From contig AJXE01000019.1 of assembly GCA_000263395.1 (NCBI GenBank), positions 1-64,000 of the forward strand: a stretch of DNA of 64,000 bases. The letters run 5' to 3'. Within the stretch, counting starts at the first letter, position 1; every line of letters starts with the position of its first letter. This document shows positions 7,716 to 16,559 of this stretch, in pieces. The translations under genes and the position numbers were made by a program. The notes under the pieces were generated by a model. That model was not told the origin of the DNA. It did no database searches and worked only from the letters and a program-made list of their open reading frames with translations. Origin of the DNA: Stutzerimonas stutzeri TS44. Lineage in GTDB: Bacteria; Pseudomonadota; Gammaproteobacteria; Pseudomonadales; Pseudomonadaceae.

Positions 7716-9275
7716 TTGGCGCCCGTGCTGACGACCTGCCGCTTGCGTACCCACCTCGCCCTGCTCGCCAGCCTGCTGCTGGCCGGTTGCGCACTGCCGC
7801 CGCTGGAGGGCCGCACGCTGTCCAGTGCACCGAGCCCGGCCGAAACCGTCGACACCGCCCTGGGCCGCGCACTCGCTCCACTGGTCGCTGCACATCCGGG
7901 GCGCAGCGGCATCCATCCGCTGAGCGACCCGCGTGATGCGTTCGCCGCGCGCGCGATGCTGGCCAACGCCGCCGAGCGCACGCTCGACGTGCAGTACTAC
8001 ATCTGGCGCAACGATCTGACCGGCACGCTGCTGCTCGAAGCGTTGCATGATGCCGCCGACCGCGGCGTCAGGGTTCGTCTGCTGCTGGACGACAACGGCA
8101 CCAGCGGCCTCGACCACCGACTGGCGACACTCGATGCGCATCCGCTGATCGAGGTGCGGCTGTTCAATCCCTTCGTGCTGCGCCAACCGAAGGCCATCGG
8201 TTACCTCAGCGATTTCTCCCGCGCCAACCGGCGCATGCACAACAAGTCGTTCACCAGCGACAACCAGGCCACCATCGTCGGCGGCCGCAATATCGGCGAC
8301 GAATACTTCGCCGCCAGCGAGGGCATGCTCTTCGCCGATCTGGACGTGCTGGCGGTCGGCCCGGTGGTCGATGAAGTCTCGCGCGACTTCGACCGCTACT
8401 GGGCCAGCGACTCCGCCTACCCGGTGACCGGCATCCTGCCCGCGGCAAGCGAGACGGCGCTGGACGAGCTGTCCGCGCAGGCCTCGATCATCGAGCGCGA
8501 CCCAGCCGCCGGCCGCTACGTCGAGGCGCTGCGCGACTCCGCCTTCATCCGTGACCTGCTCACCGGCCATCTGTCGTTCGAGTGGGCGAACACGCGCATG
8601 GTCAGCGACGATCCAGCCAAGGGTCTCGGCCTGGCCGAAGGCGAGGGCCTGCTGACCTACCAGCTGGGGCAGATCCTTGGCGCGCCGCGCCGCGACGTCG
8701 AGCTGGTGTCGCCCTACTTCGTGCCCACGGCCACCGGCACCGCGGCCTTCGCCGCGCTGGCGGGCAACGGCGTGAAGGTGCGCATCCTGACCAACTCGCT
8801 GGACGCCACCGACGTCACCGCCGTGCACGCCGGCTACGCCAAGCGCCGCAAGGACCTGCTGCAGGCCGGCATCGCGCTCTACGAGCTGCGCCGGCTGACC
8901 GAGGGCAACGAGCCGAAGGACAAGGCTGGCCCGTTCGGCAGCTCCGGCTCCAGCCTGCACGCCAAGACCTTCGCCGTGGACCGCGAGCGGGTCTTCGTCG
9001 GTTCGTTCAACTTCGACCCACGTTCGGCGCACCTGAACACCGAGCTGGGCTTCGTCATCGACAGCCCGCAGCTGGCGGCACGTATCGAAACGATGTTTGA
9101 CGAGCAGATTCCCGCCGCCTCCTACGAGGTCCGCCTGGCCGATGACGGCCGGCTCTACTGGCTGGAGCGCCGCAACGGCACCACCGTCCGCCACGACAAC
9201 GAGCCGCAAGCCGGCTTCTGGCGGCGCGCCTCGGTGACGCTGCTGTCCTGGCTGCCGATCGAGTGGCTGCTGTGA
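7716..9275 (+). CDS. phospholipase D-family lipoprotein (cardiolipin synthase C-like)
   Basis: A protein of about 519 residues with an N-terminal lipoprotein signal (LLASLLLAGC) and two HKD motifs: HNKSFTSD followed by GGRNIGDEYF near residue 175-195, and HAKTFAVD followed by GSFNFDPRS near 410-430. Two HKD motifs on one chain form one active site in the phospholipase D superfamily; the closest well-known type is ClsC/YmdC, which makes cardiolipin from phosphatidylglycerol and phosphatidylethanolamine. The start is uncertain: TTG 7716, GTG 7725 and TTG 7743 are all in frame before the signal peptide and none has a strong ribosome-binding site. It lies 34 bases after ydbL, so the block joins lipid transport with lipid synthesis. 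Confidence 0.85.
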   Translation: MAPVLTTCRLRTHLALLASLLLAGCALPPLEGRTLSSAPSPAETVDTALGRALAPLVAAHPGRSGIHPLSDPRDAFAARAMLANAAERTLDVQYYIWRNDLTGTLLLEALHDAADRGVRVRLLLDDNGTSGLDHRLATLDAHPLIEVRLFNPFVLRQPKAIGYLSDFSRANRRMHNKSFTSDNQATIVGGRNIGDEYFAASEGMLFADLDVLAVGPVVDEVSRDFDRYWASDSAYPVTGILPAASETALDELSAQASIIERDPAAGRYVEALRDSAFIRDLLTGHLSFEWANTRMVSDDPAKGLGLAEGEGLLTYQLGQILGAPRRDVELVSPYFVPTATGTAAFAALAGNGVKVRILTNSLDATDVTAVHAGYAKRRKDLLQAGIALYELRRLTEGNEPKDKAGPFGSSGSSLHAKTFAVDRERVFVGSFNFDPRSAHLNTELGFVIDSPQLAARIETMFDEQIPAASYEVRLADDGRLYWLERRNGTTVRHDNEPQAGFWRRASVTLLSWLPIEWLL

Positions 9276-9303
9276 GCGGCTGAGGTTCGCGCAACGCGGG
9301 CGC

Positions 9304-11670
9304 TCAGAACAGCTCGAGCTGCCCGTCGATCAGCGCGGAGAAATCATCGCCGACGAACGGCAGAATCGCCTCGGCCACCGGCTGCAGCTGGCGCGTCAGG
9401 TAGTGGTCGTAGTCGATCGCGGCACGGCGGACTTCCAGCGGCTCGGGACCGGCGACGGTGATCACGTAGCGGATCCAGCCACCATTCTGATACTGCCGCG
9501 GCCGCCCCAGGTGATCGTTGTACTCGTCGGCCAGGCGCGCGGCGCGCACGTGCGGCGGCACGTTGCGCTGGTAGTCGGCCAGCCGGCGGCGCAGACGCTT
9601 GCGGTAGATCAGCAGCTCGTCGAATTCACCCGCCAGCGTGCGCTGCACGTAATCGCGCACGAAGTCGCGATAGGGCTGGCGATGGAAGATGCGCCGGTAC
9701 AGCTCCTGCTGGAAGCGCTGGGCCAGCGGCGACCAGTCGGTGCGCACCGTTTCCAGCCCCTTGAAGACCAGCCCGTCGCTGCCGTCCGGCAGCGTGACCA
9801 GGCCGGCGTAGCGCTTCTTGCTGCCCTCCTCGGCGCCGCGGATGGTCGGCATCAGGAAGCGCCGGAAGTGCGTCTCGAACTGCAGCTCCAGCGCGCTCTC
9901 CAGGCCGAATTCCGCGCGCAGCTGCGCGCGCCAGTCATCGTTGATCTGCTGCACCAGCGCACGGCCGATGCGCGCGGCCTCCTCGTCGGAATGCGCGCGG
10001 TGCAGCCAGACGAAGGTGGAGTCGGTGTCGCCGTAGATCACCGTGTGGCCCTGCGCCTCGATCAGCTCGCGGGTGCGCCGCATGATCTGGTGGCCGCGCA
10101 GGGTGATCGACGATGCCAGGCGCGGATCGAAGAAGCGGCAGCCGCTGGAGCCGAGCACGCCGTAGAAGGCGTTCATGATGATCTTCAGCGCCTGCGCCAG
10201 TGGCTTGTTGCGCGCCCGCTTGGCCGCCTCGCGCCCCTGCCAGACGCGTTCGACGATCGCCGGCAGGCAATGCCGGGTACGCGAGAAGCGCGCGCCGCGA
10301 AAGCCCGGCACCGAGGCCTCGTCGGTCGGCTGGCGCAGCCCCTCGATCAGTCCGACCGGATCGATCAGGAAGGTGCGGATGATCGAGGGATACAGGCTCT
10401 TGTAATCGAGCACCAGCACCGACTCGTACAGTCCCGGCCGCGAATCCATCACGAAGCCGCCGGGGCTGGCTTCCGGCTCGCGCTCGCCGAGGTTCGGCGC
10501 GACGAAGCCCTGGCGATGCATCAGCGGCAGGTACAGATGCTCGAACGCGGCCACCGAACCACCGCTGCGGTCGGCGGCCAGGCCGGTGACGCTCGCGCGT
10601 TCGAGCAGGAAGTCCAGCAGTTCGGCATGGGCGAAGATGCGCGTGACCAGCTCGCAGTCCTTGAGGTTGTAGCGGGCCAGGGCCGGCTTGTCCTCGGCGA
10701 ACATGCGGTCGATCTCGGCCATGCGCTGGTACGGATTGTCGATCGCCTTGCCCTCGCCGAGCAGGCTCTGGGCGACATTCTCCAGGCTGAACGAGGGGAA
10801 GCTCCAGGTCGCCGAACGCAGCGCCTCGATGCCGTCGATGAGCAATCGCCCCGCCGCCGCGGCGAAGAAGTGGTTGCGCCGCTGGCCGTGCTCGCGCCAC
10901 TCCATTTGCGCCCCGCCGCGGCCCAGGCGCAGCGGAATCTGCAGACGCTGGGCGTGCTCGTGCAGCACACGCAGGTCGAACTGCACAAGGTTCCAGCCGA
11001 TGATCGCATCCGGGTCGTGCGCCGCCAGCCACGCGTTCAGGCACTCCAGCAGCTCGGCGCGGCTCTGACAGTAGTCGAGACGAAAATCCACCGTGGCGTC
11101 CGACCCGTTCGCCGGGCCGAGCATGTAGACCTGCCGCTGGCCGCAGCCCTCCAGCGCGATGGAGTAGAGATCGCCGCGGGCGTTGGTTTCGATGTCCAGC
11201 GAGACCAGTCGCAGCCGCGGCCGGTAGTCGGCGGCCGGTTTGAGCCGCGCGTCGATCAGGCCTTCATCGCCAGCGGGCGTGCCGCTGAAGCACACCGGCG
11301 CGGTGATGAAGCGCTCCATCAGGTAGCGCTCCGGCGGGCGGATGTCGGCCTCGTACACATCCACCCCGGCATCGCGCAGCAGCCGCGCGCACTCGAGCAG
11401 GCGCCGGTACTGCCGGCAATACAGCCCCAGCACCGGCCGCTGCTGGAAATCGCGCAACGCCAGCAGACTCAACTGAGCATCGGCTTCGCGCCGCAGCAAC
11501 GCCTCGGCCCGCGCGCGCTCGTGCGCCGGGATGAAGGCGACCACCGGCCGGCTGGGAGCGCGCACATGCCGCGCGCCATCGGCGGTGGCGAGCCAGAAGC
11601 TGATCTCGCAGCCCTCGGCGGTGTCGCGCCAGTGCCGGGTCAGAATGAACCCCTGCGCTAGATCCGGCAT
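9304..11670 (-). CDS. polB: DNA polymerase II (family B)
   Basis: A 788-residue family-B DNA polymerase. The exonuclease domain shows SLDIETN (Exo I) near residue 160 and the [10 protein letters not shown] region (Exo II). Polymerase motif A is [10 protein letters not shown] near 420 and motif C is [10 protein letters not shown] near 545. Length and motifs match Pol II, which restarts stalled forks and bypasses some lesions. The ATG at 11670 is preferred over an adjacent GTG. It lies 51 bases downstream of the GlxA-type gene on the same strand. No canonical CTGT-N8-ACAG LexA box is visible in that gap, unlike the SOS-controlled E. coli gene. Confidence 0.95.
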   Translation of the reverse strand: MPDLAQGFILTRHWRDTAEGCEISFWLATADGARHVRAPSRPVVAFIPAHERARAEALLRREADAQLSLLALRDFQQRPVLGLYCRQYRRLLECARLLRDAGVDVYEADIRPPERYLMERFITAPVCFSGTPAGDEGLIDARLKPAADYRPRLRLVSLDIETNARGDLYSIALEGCGQRQVYMLGPANGSDATVDFRLDYCQSRAELLECLNAWLAAHDPDAIIGWNLVQFDLRVLHEHAQRLQIPLRLGRGGAQMEWREHGQRRNHFFAAAAGRLLIDGIEALRSATWSFPSFSLENVAQSLLGEGKAIDNPYQRMAEIDRMFAEDKPALARYNLKDCELVTRIFAHAELLDFLLERASVTGLAADRSGGSVAAFEHLYLPLMHRQGFVAPNLGEREPEASPGGFVMDSRPGLYESVLVLDYKSLYPSIIRTFLIDPVGLIEGLRQPTDEASVPGFRGARFSRTRHCLPAIVERVWQGREAAKRARNKPLAQALKIIMNAFYGVLGSSGCRFFDPRLASSITLRGHQIMRRTRELIEAQGHTVIYGDTDSTFVWLHRAHSDEEAARIGRALVQQINDDWRAQLRAEFGLESALELQFETHFRRFLMPTIRGAEEGSKKRYAGLVTLPDGSDGLVFKGLETVRTDWSPLAQRFQQELYRRIFHRQPYRDFVRDYVQRTLAGEFDELLIYRKRLRRRLADYQRNVPPHVRAARLADEYNDHLGRPRQYQNGGWIRYVITVAGPEPLEVRRAAIDYDHYLTRQLQPVAEAILPFVGDDFSALIDGQLELF

Positions 11671-11721
11671 CACTCTCTCGGTCGCTCAGGCAAAGGCGGA
11701 TTCTACGTCAGCGCGCTGTAA

Positions 11722-12693
11722 TCAGCCGGCCTGGAAGCGCTGGCGATACTCGCCCGGGGTCAGCCCGACGATGCGCGTGAAGACCTTGCGAAACGCCCCC
11801 GGGTCGCCATAACCGACCTCCCAGGCGACCCGCTCGATGGGCAGGCGGCCGGCCTGCAGCATCTCCCGCGCCCGCCCGACGCGCAGGCGCTGGCAGTATT
11901 CGGTGGTGGTCATGCCGGTGGCCTTCTGGAAGCGCCGCAGGAAGGTGCGCGCCTCCAGCCCGGCGCGACGCGCCAGGTCGGCGAGTGCAACTTCCTTGGC
12001 ATCGGTTTCGGCAAGCCAGTGCTGCACGGCGAGCACGGCGTCATCGCCATGCGTCAGGCGCGGCGCGAAAGCGCTGTAATAGCGCTGCTGGCGCCCCGGC
12101 GGATCGACCAGCAACATCCGCGCGGTGTCGATCATGATCGCCGCGCCCAGATAGCGATCCACCAGCCGCAGCCCCAGATCGGTCCAGGCCATGATGCCGC
12201 CGGCGGTGATGATGTCATCGGCGTCAATGATGAGCTGGTCGACATCCACCTGAACGTCCGCAAAACGGGCCAGCAGGCGCTGCGCGTAGAGCCAGTGAGT
12301 GGTAACCGTACGGCCGGCGAGCAAGCCGGTTTCGCCAAGCAGGAAGGCGCCGGCGCACACCGATGCCAGCGTCGTGCCCGCCGCATGCTGCGCCAGCAGC
12401 CAGTTCCGGTAAGGCGCTGCCGCCTCGGACGAAAGCGGCTCCTCCAGGCTGGGCGGCAGGATCAGCACTTTTGGCGCGCCGCCCCCGCCCGGCAACGAAT
12501 CGCAGACGCGCACCGGCGCATCGTCGTCGGCCTGTTGCAGCCAATGACTGACCCGCAGCAACGCGCCGGGTACCGGCCGCTCGTCGGCGATGCGCTGAGC
12601 AATCGCGAACAGATCGCTCAGGCCCAGCACGGCCGCCATCTGCGCGCCGGGGTACAGCAGTATTCCGATCTCGATGCTGCTTTCCTGCGCCAT
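11722..12693 (-). CDS. GlxA family transcriptional regulator (DJ-1/PfpI plus AraC HTH)
   Basis: A 323-residue regulator with an N-terminal DJ-1/PfpI-like amidotransferase fold ([21 protein letters not shown] at the start, then the nucleophile-elbow-like [15 protein letters not shown] near residue 115). A C-terminal AraC-type double helix-turn-helix follows, with [17 protein letters not shown] and the signature [12 protein letters not shown]...GLTPGEYR near 285-315. Such regulators often sense small nitrogenous metabolites. It is divergent from the isochorismatase-like gene with about 106 bases between the start codons, so that hydrolase is its likely target (inference). Confidence 0.88.
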   Translation of the reverse strand: MAQESSIEIGILLYPGAQMAAVLGLSDLFAIAQRIADERPVPGALLRVSHWLQQADDDAPVRVCDSLPGGGGAPKVLILPPSLEEPLSSEAAAPYRNWLLAQHAAGTTLASVCAGAFLLGETGLLAGRTVTTHWLYAQRLLARFADVQVDVDQLIIDADDIITAGGIMAWTDLGLRLVDRYLGAAIMIDTARMLLVDPPGRQQRYYSAFAPRLTHGDDAVLAVQHWLAETDAKEVALADLARRAGLEARTFLRRFQKATGMTTTEYCQRLRVGRAREMLQAGRLPIERVAWEVGYGDPGAFRKVFTRIVGLTPGEYRQRFQAG

Positions 12694-12799
12694 ATGTCTC
12701 TATCACCCCGCAAGTTGTCGATCGCGCCACTTCGCAGCGTGCCGCCGCTGGCCAAGGATAGCCAGACCCTTTTTCACCCGAATGCAAAGGAATTCCCGC
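12694..12799. promoter_or_regulatory. divergent promoter region, glxA-type regulator / cysteine hydrolase
   Basis: The 106-base gap separates two genes read outward. An AAAGGA ribosome-binding site for the hydrolase lies at about 12786-12791. No clear -35/-10 pair or palindrome could be assigned by eye. The call rests on the divergent layout only. Confidence 0.4.
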
Positions 12800-13348
12800 A
12801 TGAGCACACGCGCCGTCATCGTCATCGACCTGCAAAACGAATACACCGCGGCGGGCAAGCTGCCCCTGACGGGGATCGAGGCCGCGGTCGCCAACGCCGC
12901 ACGGGTGATCGACGATGCCCGCGCCAAGGGCATCGCGGTCATCCACGTCCGCCACGAATTCGCCCACGGCGAAAAACCGGCGTTCACGCCCGGCACCGAT
13001 GGCGTGCTGATCCAGCCCGAAGTCGCGCCACGCGAAGGTGAGCCGGTTGTCGTCAAGAACCACGTCAACGCCTTCCGCGACACGCCGCTGCAGCGCCTGC
13101 TCGACGAGCGGAACGTGGGCGAACTGGTCGTCGTCGGCGCCATGAGCCACATGTGTGTCGATGCCGCGGTACGCGCCGCGGCGGACCTCGGCTACACGGT
13201 CAGCGTGCTGCACGACGCCTGCGCGACCCTCGACCTCGAATTCGGCGGCGTAACGGTACCGGCCGCACAGGTCCACGCCGCGATGATGGCAGCGCTCGGC
13301 TTCGCCTACGCCACTATCCGCTCGACCGACGACTATCTGTCCGCTTGA
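12800..13348 (+). CDS. isochorismatase-like cysteine hydrolase
   Basis: A 182-residue hydrolase of the isochorismatase superfamily. The catalytic triad is visible: Asp in VIDLQNEY (residue 10), Lys in VVVKNHVNAF (about 83) and Cys in GAMSHMCVDAA (about 117), the latter in the typical S-H-x-C-V-D/E setting with a nearby cis-peptide region. Members cleave isochorismate, nicotinamide, N-carbamoyl compounds or biuret; the substrate cannot be read from sequence. The ATG at 12800 with AAAGGA upstream is preferred over an upstream in-frame ATG at 12674, which would overlap the divergent regulator. A transposase remnant begins directly after the stop codon. Confidence 0.88.
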   Translation: MSTRAVIVIDLQNEYTAAGKLPLTGIEAAVANAARVIDDARAKGIAVIHVRHEFAHGEKPAFTPGTDGVLIQPEVAPREGEPVVVKNHVNAFRDTPLQRLLDERNVGELVVVGAMSHMCVDAAVRAAADLGYTVSVLHDACATLDLEFGGVTVPAAQVHAAMMAALGFAYATIRSTDDYLSA

Positions 13349-13355
13349 GATGATC

Positions 13356-13560
13356 TGGGTGTGCGCCAAGGTCGAGGTGATCAAGCGCCAGTTTCGGTTA
13401 TGTGAAGACACGCTTGCGTGGCCTGGCGAAGAACATGGCGCAACCGGTGACGTTGCCTGCCCTGCCGAACCGGTGACTGGCCCGCCGACAGTTGTTGACC
13501 AGCGCAGGAGAGGTGCGGCGGCAATTCGCAACCAGGCTGCTGCGAGGTGCTCGCGATAGC
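13356..13560 (+). pseudogene. IS5-family transposase, C-terminal remnant
   Basis: A decayed tail of an IS5-family (DDE) transposase. The reading AKVE-VIKRQF near 13365-13393 lacks the usual HPFR between KVE and VIKRQF (a 12-base deletion). A one-base insertion follows, then the next frame reads YVKTRLRGLAKNMAQ and PALPNR. There a TGA stop stands where the family has the Trp codon of NLWMARRQLL. The same frame continues as LARRQLLTSAGEVR. The homologous order with three separate lesions shows an old, inactive copy. No left end, terminal repeat or rest of the element is present; the insertion sequence has been truncated next to the hydrolase gene. Confidence 0.75.
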
Positions 13561-13712
13561 GAAAGAGGATGGATAGCGCGACCGGTCAAGTCGGTCCGAA
13601 ACTGTCGTCTCAACCGGCAGAAGCAAGCATTGGCGGTAACTACGGAACCTGCGGTGTTTCAGAATCCTCTTCTCGCAGGCTCCGTAGATCGCTTATCGGC
13701 TGGCAATGCCAG
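13561..13712. other. non-coding remainder after the transposase remnant
   Basis: Together with the transposase tail this fills the 364-base gap between the hydrolase and the TRIC gene. Open frames here have no recognisable coding content. It may include the right end of the lost insertion sequence, but I could not identify a terminal inverted repeat or target duplication. Confidence 0.4.
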
Positions 13713-14381
13713 TCAGTTATCCTTCCCATCCTTGCGCACTTCCACCTCGGCCCGTCCCTGCGCAGACAAATGCGCAAACGGCAAACGCCAGCCGAAGCGG
13801 ATCGCCATGAACCGCAGCGCAAAGCACAGCAGTCCTCCGGCCAGGGCGGAGATGCCGTAAGGCAGGCCGAGCACATCGCCGGTGACGACGATGCTGGCAC
13901 CGGCCAGGGCGGCAACCGCGTACAGCTCGGAGCGCAGCACCTGGGGGACTTCGGCGACCAGGATGTCGCGGGTGATGCCGCCGCCGATCCCCGTCAACAT
14001 GCCCAGCAGCGCAGCCATGACCGGGCTGAGGCCGAATTCAATGGCTTTCTGTGCGCCGGCGACGGCGAAGAACGCCAGGCCCGCCGCGTCGAACAGCGCC
14101 ACCGGACTGCGCAGCCGGTCGACGCCGGAGTACAGGAAGAAGGTGGTGAGCCCGGCCAGCACCGATACCAGCAGGTAGCGTCCATCGCTCAGTGCGGCCG
14201 GCGGTACCGCGCCGATCAGCACATCCCGGACGATTCCGCCGAAGTTGCCGGCCACGAACGACAGCACCAGGATGCCGAAGAGGTCCAGCCGGCGATTGAC
14301 CGCCACCAGCGCGCCGCTGATGGCGAACACGAAGGTACCGCCCAGGTCGAGTACCCGCAGGAAGGTTTCAATCGTGGTCAT
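13713..14381 (-). CDS. TRIC-type cation channel family protein (YicG/UPF0126)
   Basis: A 222-residue membrane protein with seven predicted helices in two repeated halves. Each half carries the family Gly-rich motif: NFGGIVRDVLIG near residue 50 and GIGGGITRDILVAEVP near 130. The GG-x-x-R-D pattern defines the bacterial relatives of trimeric intracellular cation channels. The C-terminus, from about residue 205, is a charged tail. Its start overlaps the end of the upstream M20 hydrolase gene by 14 bases, so the two are translationally linked. The ion and the physiological role in bacteria are not settled. Confidence 0.88.
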   Translation of the reverse strand: MTTIETFLRVLDLGGTFVFAISGALVAVNRRLDLFGILVLSFVAGNFGGIVRDVLIGAVPPAALSDGRYLLVSVLAGLTTFFLYSGVDRLRSPVALFDAAGLAFFAVAGAQKAIEFGLSPVMAALLGMLTGIGGGITRDILVAEVPQVLRSELYAVAALAGASIVVTGDVLGLPYGISALAGGLLCFALRFMAIRFGWRLPFAHLSAQGRAEVEVRKDGKDN

Positions 14382-15651
14382 GTCGGCCCAGCCAGGCCAG
14401 GGCGCCGACCACCATTGCCTCGGTGCCGGTTGCCAGGGTGGGGTGCAATACCGGCGCGAATGCCGGGCTGTGATTGACCGGTAACTGGTTCAGCCGGCCC
14501 TCTGCCTTGGCGCTGGCCCAGGTCTGCGGGTCGGTGCCGCCGACGAACCAGTACACCGAGGGCACCTGCCAGGCCGTGCCGAAGCAGCCAAAATCCTCGC
14601 TCGCCGGTGCCGGTCCGGTGTGGCTGACCCGCTCTGTGGAGAAGTGGCGGCGGAACGCCTCGGCGATCCGGTTGCTGGCGGTTTCATCATTGACGTTGAG
14701 GGGGTAGCGATCGAGCGGCGTGATCTCCGGTTTGCGTGGCGCTCCCGATGCCTCGGCCTCGGCATTGACGATGCGCTCTATCGCGGCCAGCACATGCTCA
14801 CGCACGCCCGGATCGAAAGTACGCACGTTGAGTTTGATGATGGCCTCGTCGGGGATGACGTTTTCCTTGGTGCCCGCTTGCAGCACGCCGACCGTGACCA
14901 CCGCGGCATCGGTGGCCGCCACTTCCCGGGAAACGATGGTCTGCAACCGCAAGACGATGGACGCTGCCATGACGATGGGGTCGACACTCGCCTGGGGCAT
15001 CGAACCGTGGGCGCCACGTCCGAACAGGCGGATCTGCAGGCTGTCCGCCGCCGAGGTGATCGGCCCGGCGCTGCCCGCCACACTGCCGGCAGGGCCGACC
15101 ATGACGTGCTGGCCCAGCACCACGTCCGGGGCCGGGAAGCGTTCGAGCAGACCGTCATCGAGCATGGCCTGCGCACCTTGCGCCGTCTCCTCACCCGGCT
15201 GAAAGACCACCATCAGCGTGCCCTGCCAGGCCTCGCGAGCCTGAGCCAGCAGGCTGGCGGCACCGATCAGCCAGGTGACGTGGATATCGTGACCGCACAT
15301 ATGCGCCACCGGCACCGTGTCGCCCTCGGTGTTCTGCACGGTGACCTTGCTGGCGTAATCCAGCCCGGTGCTCTCGGCGATCGGCAGCGCATCCATGTCC
15401 GCCCGCAGCATCACGGTCGCCCCGCTGCCATTGCGTAGCAGTCCCACGACACCGGTGCCACCCACCCCGGTGGTGACCTCGTACCCGGCCGCCCGCAACC
15501 GCTCGGCAGCAATGCCGGCGGTGCGCGTCTCCTGCATGGACAACTCGGGGTGGGCGTGAACGTCCCTGTACAGGGACTCCAGATCAGGCAACACCGCGGT
15601 CAAATTCGCCAATACTGCGGCAGCGCTGCTGCCGGTCACCTGCTCAGCCAT
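14368..15651 (-). CDS. M20-family amidohydrolase (metal-dependent peptidase/deacylase)
   Basis: A 427-residue enzyme of the M20D amidohydrolase group (hippuricase, N-acyl amino acid and IAA-conjugate hydrolases). Seen in order: HAHPELSMQETRTA near residue 36, the metal ligand region AHMCGHDIHVTWLIGAA near 115, GEETAQGAQAML near 150, a lid/dimerisation domain near 195-310, and GPAPASEDFGCF near 360. An AGGAG site sits 7 bases before the ATG at 15651; the longer open frame upstream has no coding look. No signal peptide is evident. The substrate is unknown. It overlaps the downstream TRIC gene. Confidence 0.88.
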   Translation of the reverse strand: MAEQVTGSSAAAVLANLTAVLPDLESLYRDVHAHPELSMQETRTAGIAAERLRAAGYEVTTGVGGTGVVGLLRNGSGATVMLRADMDALPIAESTGLDYASKVTVQNTEGDTVPVAHMCGHDIHVTWLIGAASLLAQAREAWQGTLMVVFQPGEETAQGAQAMLDDGLLERFPAPDVVLGQHVMVGPAGSVAGSAGPITSAADSLQIRLFGRGAHGSMPQASVDPIVMAASIVLRLQTIVSREVAATDAAVVTVGVLQAGTKENVIPDEAIIKLNVRTFDPGVREHVLAAIERIVNAEAEASGAPRKPEITPLDRYPLNVNDETASNRIAEAFRRHFSTERVSHTGPAPASEDFGCFGTAWQVPSVYWFVGGTDPQTWASAKAEGRLNQLPVNHSPAFAPVLHPTLATGTEAMVVGALAWLGRHDHD

Positions 15652-15767
15652 GATGCTCTCCTGCGATACCGGGGTCGGATAGAAAATATCTTCAGGGGGG
15701 TTCGTTAACAATGGCAGGGACGGACTTCCATCAAGCGATTCCGTTAAAAAAATGGTCGTGGGCCGCG
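15652..15767. other. upstream region of the M20 hydrolase gene
   Basis: A non-coding stretch between the M20 start and the alcohol dehydrogenase remnant. It should hold the promoter of the M20-TRIC pair. An AT-rich patch (GAAAATATC, GTTAACAATG) near 15683-15713 is compatible, but no definite hexamers were assigned. Confidence 0.35.
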
Positions 15768-16161
15768 ATGAAGCTCGGGGCGGTCGCCGGCGTGAGCTAC
15801 CGTACGTATCCTCGCAGGGAAGAAAAGGTGTCGAGGCGTGGACCTGCTGCTGCCTGTTGCCGGTGGCGACGGAATCAAACAATCCATTGCCGCGATCAGG
15901 GCAGCGGACAGAATCGCTCAGGTCGGCTTCCTGCCGGGGCAAACCCGTCAATTGAGGCGGATGCCGCTGGTCTTCCGGCAAACGACCATCCAAGACATCG
16001 CCGTGGCGACGCGCACCTCATTCAGCCGCATGAAAGCTTTTCTCAACCAGCACGACATCCGGCCGGTGATCGACACGGTATACCCATTCGAAGAGACACC
16101 TCGGACATATGAGCATCTCGCCAAAGGAGCCGTCGGCAAGATCGTCATCAAGGCAGGCTGA
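15768..16161 (+). pseudogene. zinc-type alcohol dehydrogenase/quinone oxidoreductase, C-terminal remnant
   Basis: Two frames together give the C-terminal third of a medium-chain dehydrogenase. MKLGAVAGVSYRTYP...EEKV lies in one frame from 15768, then from about 15838 in another frame come VDLLLPVAGGDGIKQSI, a RIAQVGFLPGQT segment and RPVIDTVYPFEETPRTYEHL. The chain ends GKIVIKAG at a natural stop. The intact family reads LTGGxGVD between these pieces; those codons are lost together with a frame change. The N-terminal catalytic zinc domain and half the Rossmann fold are absent. It is a broken gene; whether the second part is expressed as a short protein is unknown. Confidence 0.75.
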
Positions 16162-16301
16162 GGCGTGACCGGAGCGCCTGTGGAGACGTGAAACTGGCTT
16201 CGATGCAGAGACACGTGGATGAGCGCCCGCTTCTAGCCCGATCCGCGCGATAACGTCGGCACCCAGAGCATTCGGGAAATCCTGTTGTCGGACGCTAAAG
16301 C
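16162..16301. other. non-coding gap before the tRNA-Ser terminator
   Basis: About 140 bases between the dehydrogenase remnant and the terminator. No gene, repeat or promoter was recognised. Confidence 0.35.
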
Positions 16302-16336
16302 AAAAGCCCCCGAAACTCTACGAATTTCAGGGGCTT
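16302..16336 (-). terminator. intrinsic terminator of tRNA-Ser
   Basis: On the minus strand an AAGCCCCTGAAA / TTTCGGGGGCTT stem of 12 positions with one mismatch is followed by TTTGC. It lies 14 bases after the tRNA 3' end and faces the right way to end its transcript. Confidence 0.8.
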
Positions 16337-16349
16337 AGGCTATATGTAA

Positions 16350-16439
16350 TGGCGGAGAGATAGGGATTTGAACCCTAGGTACCCGCGAAGGTACAACGGA
16401 TTTCGAATCCGTCCCGTTCGGCCACTCCGGCATCTCTCC
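16350..16439 (-). tRNA. serU: tRNA-Ser (anticodon CGA)
   Basis: A 90-base type-II tRNA with an encoded CCA end. The acceptor arm is GGAGAGA paired with TCTCTCC. The anticodon arm reads ACGGA-TTCGAAA-TCCGT, giving CGA, which reads UCG. The long variable arm (TACC TTCGC GGGTA) is typical of serine tRNA, and the T arm is AGGG TTCAAAT CCCT. It sits downstream of purC on the same strand. The other side is an accessory region with broken genes, so it may have served as an integration point (inference). The symbol is by analogy with the E. coli CGA species. Confidence 0.95.
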
Positions 16440-16559
16440 AGCGGCGCGCATGATAGCAGCTCGGTACGCGTTGGCGAACCCCGGCTGCCGACATTTTTTT
16501 GCAATTTTTCAGCATCTTGCATGCGGCGCCCCGAATCGGTCGGACGGGGCGCCTGGCAT

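Noticed and set aside
9403-11661. A 752-codon open frame antisense to polB
   Set aside because: It mirrors the polB codons, has no recognisable domain and the usual antisense composition.
11671-11721. Possible LexA box upstream of polB
   Set aside because: Only CTGTAATCAGC-like half sequences occur; there is no CTGT-N8-ACAG dyad in the gap.
16350-16439. A short ORF antisense to and across tRNA-Ser
   Set aside because: The region folds as a complete serine tRNA with CCA end, so open frames through it are meaningless.
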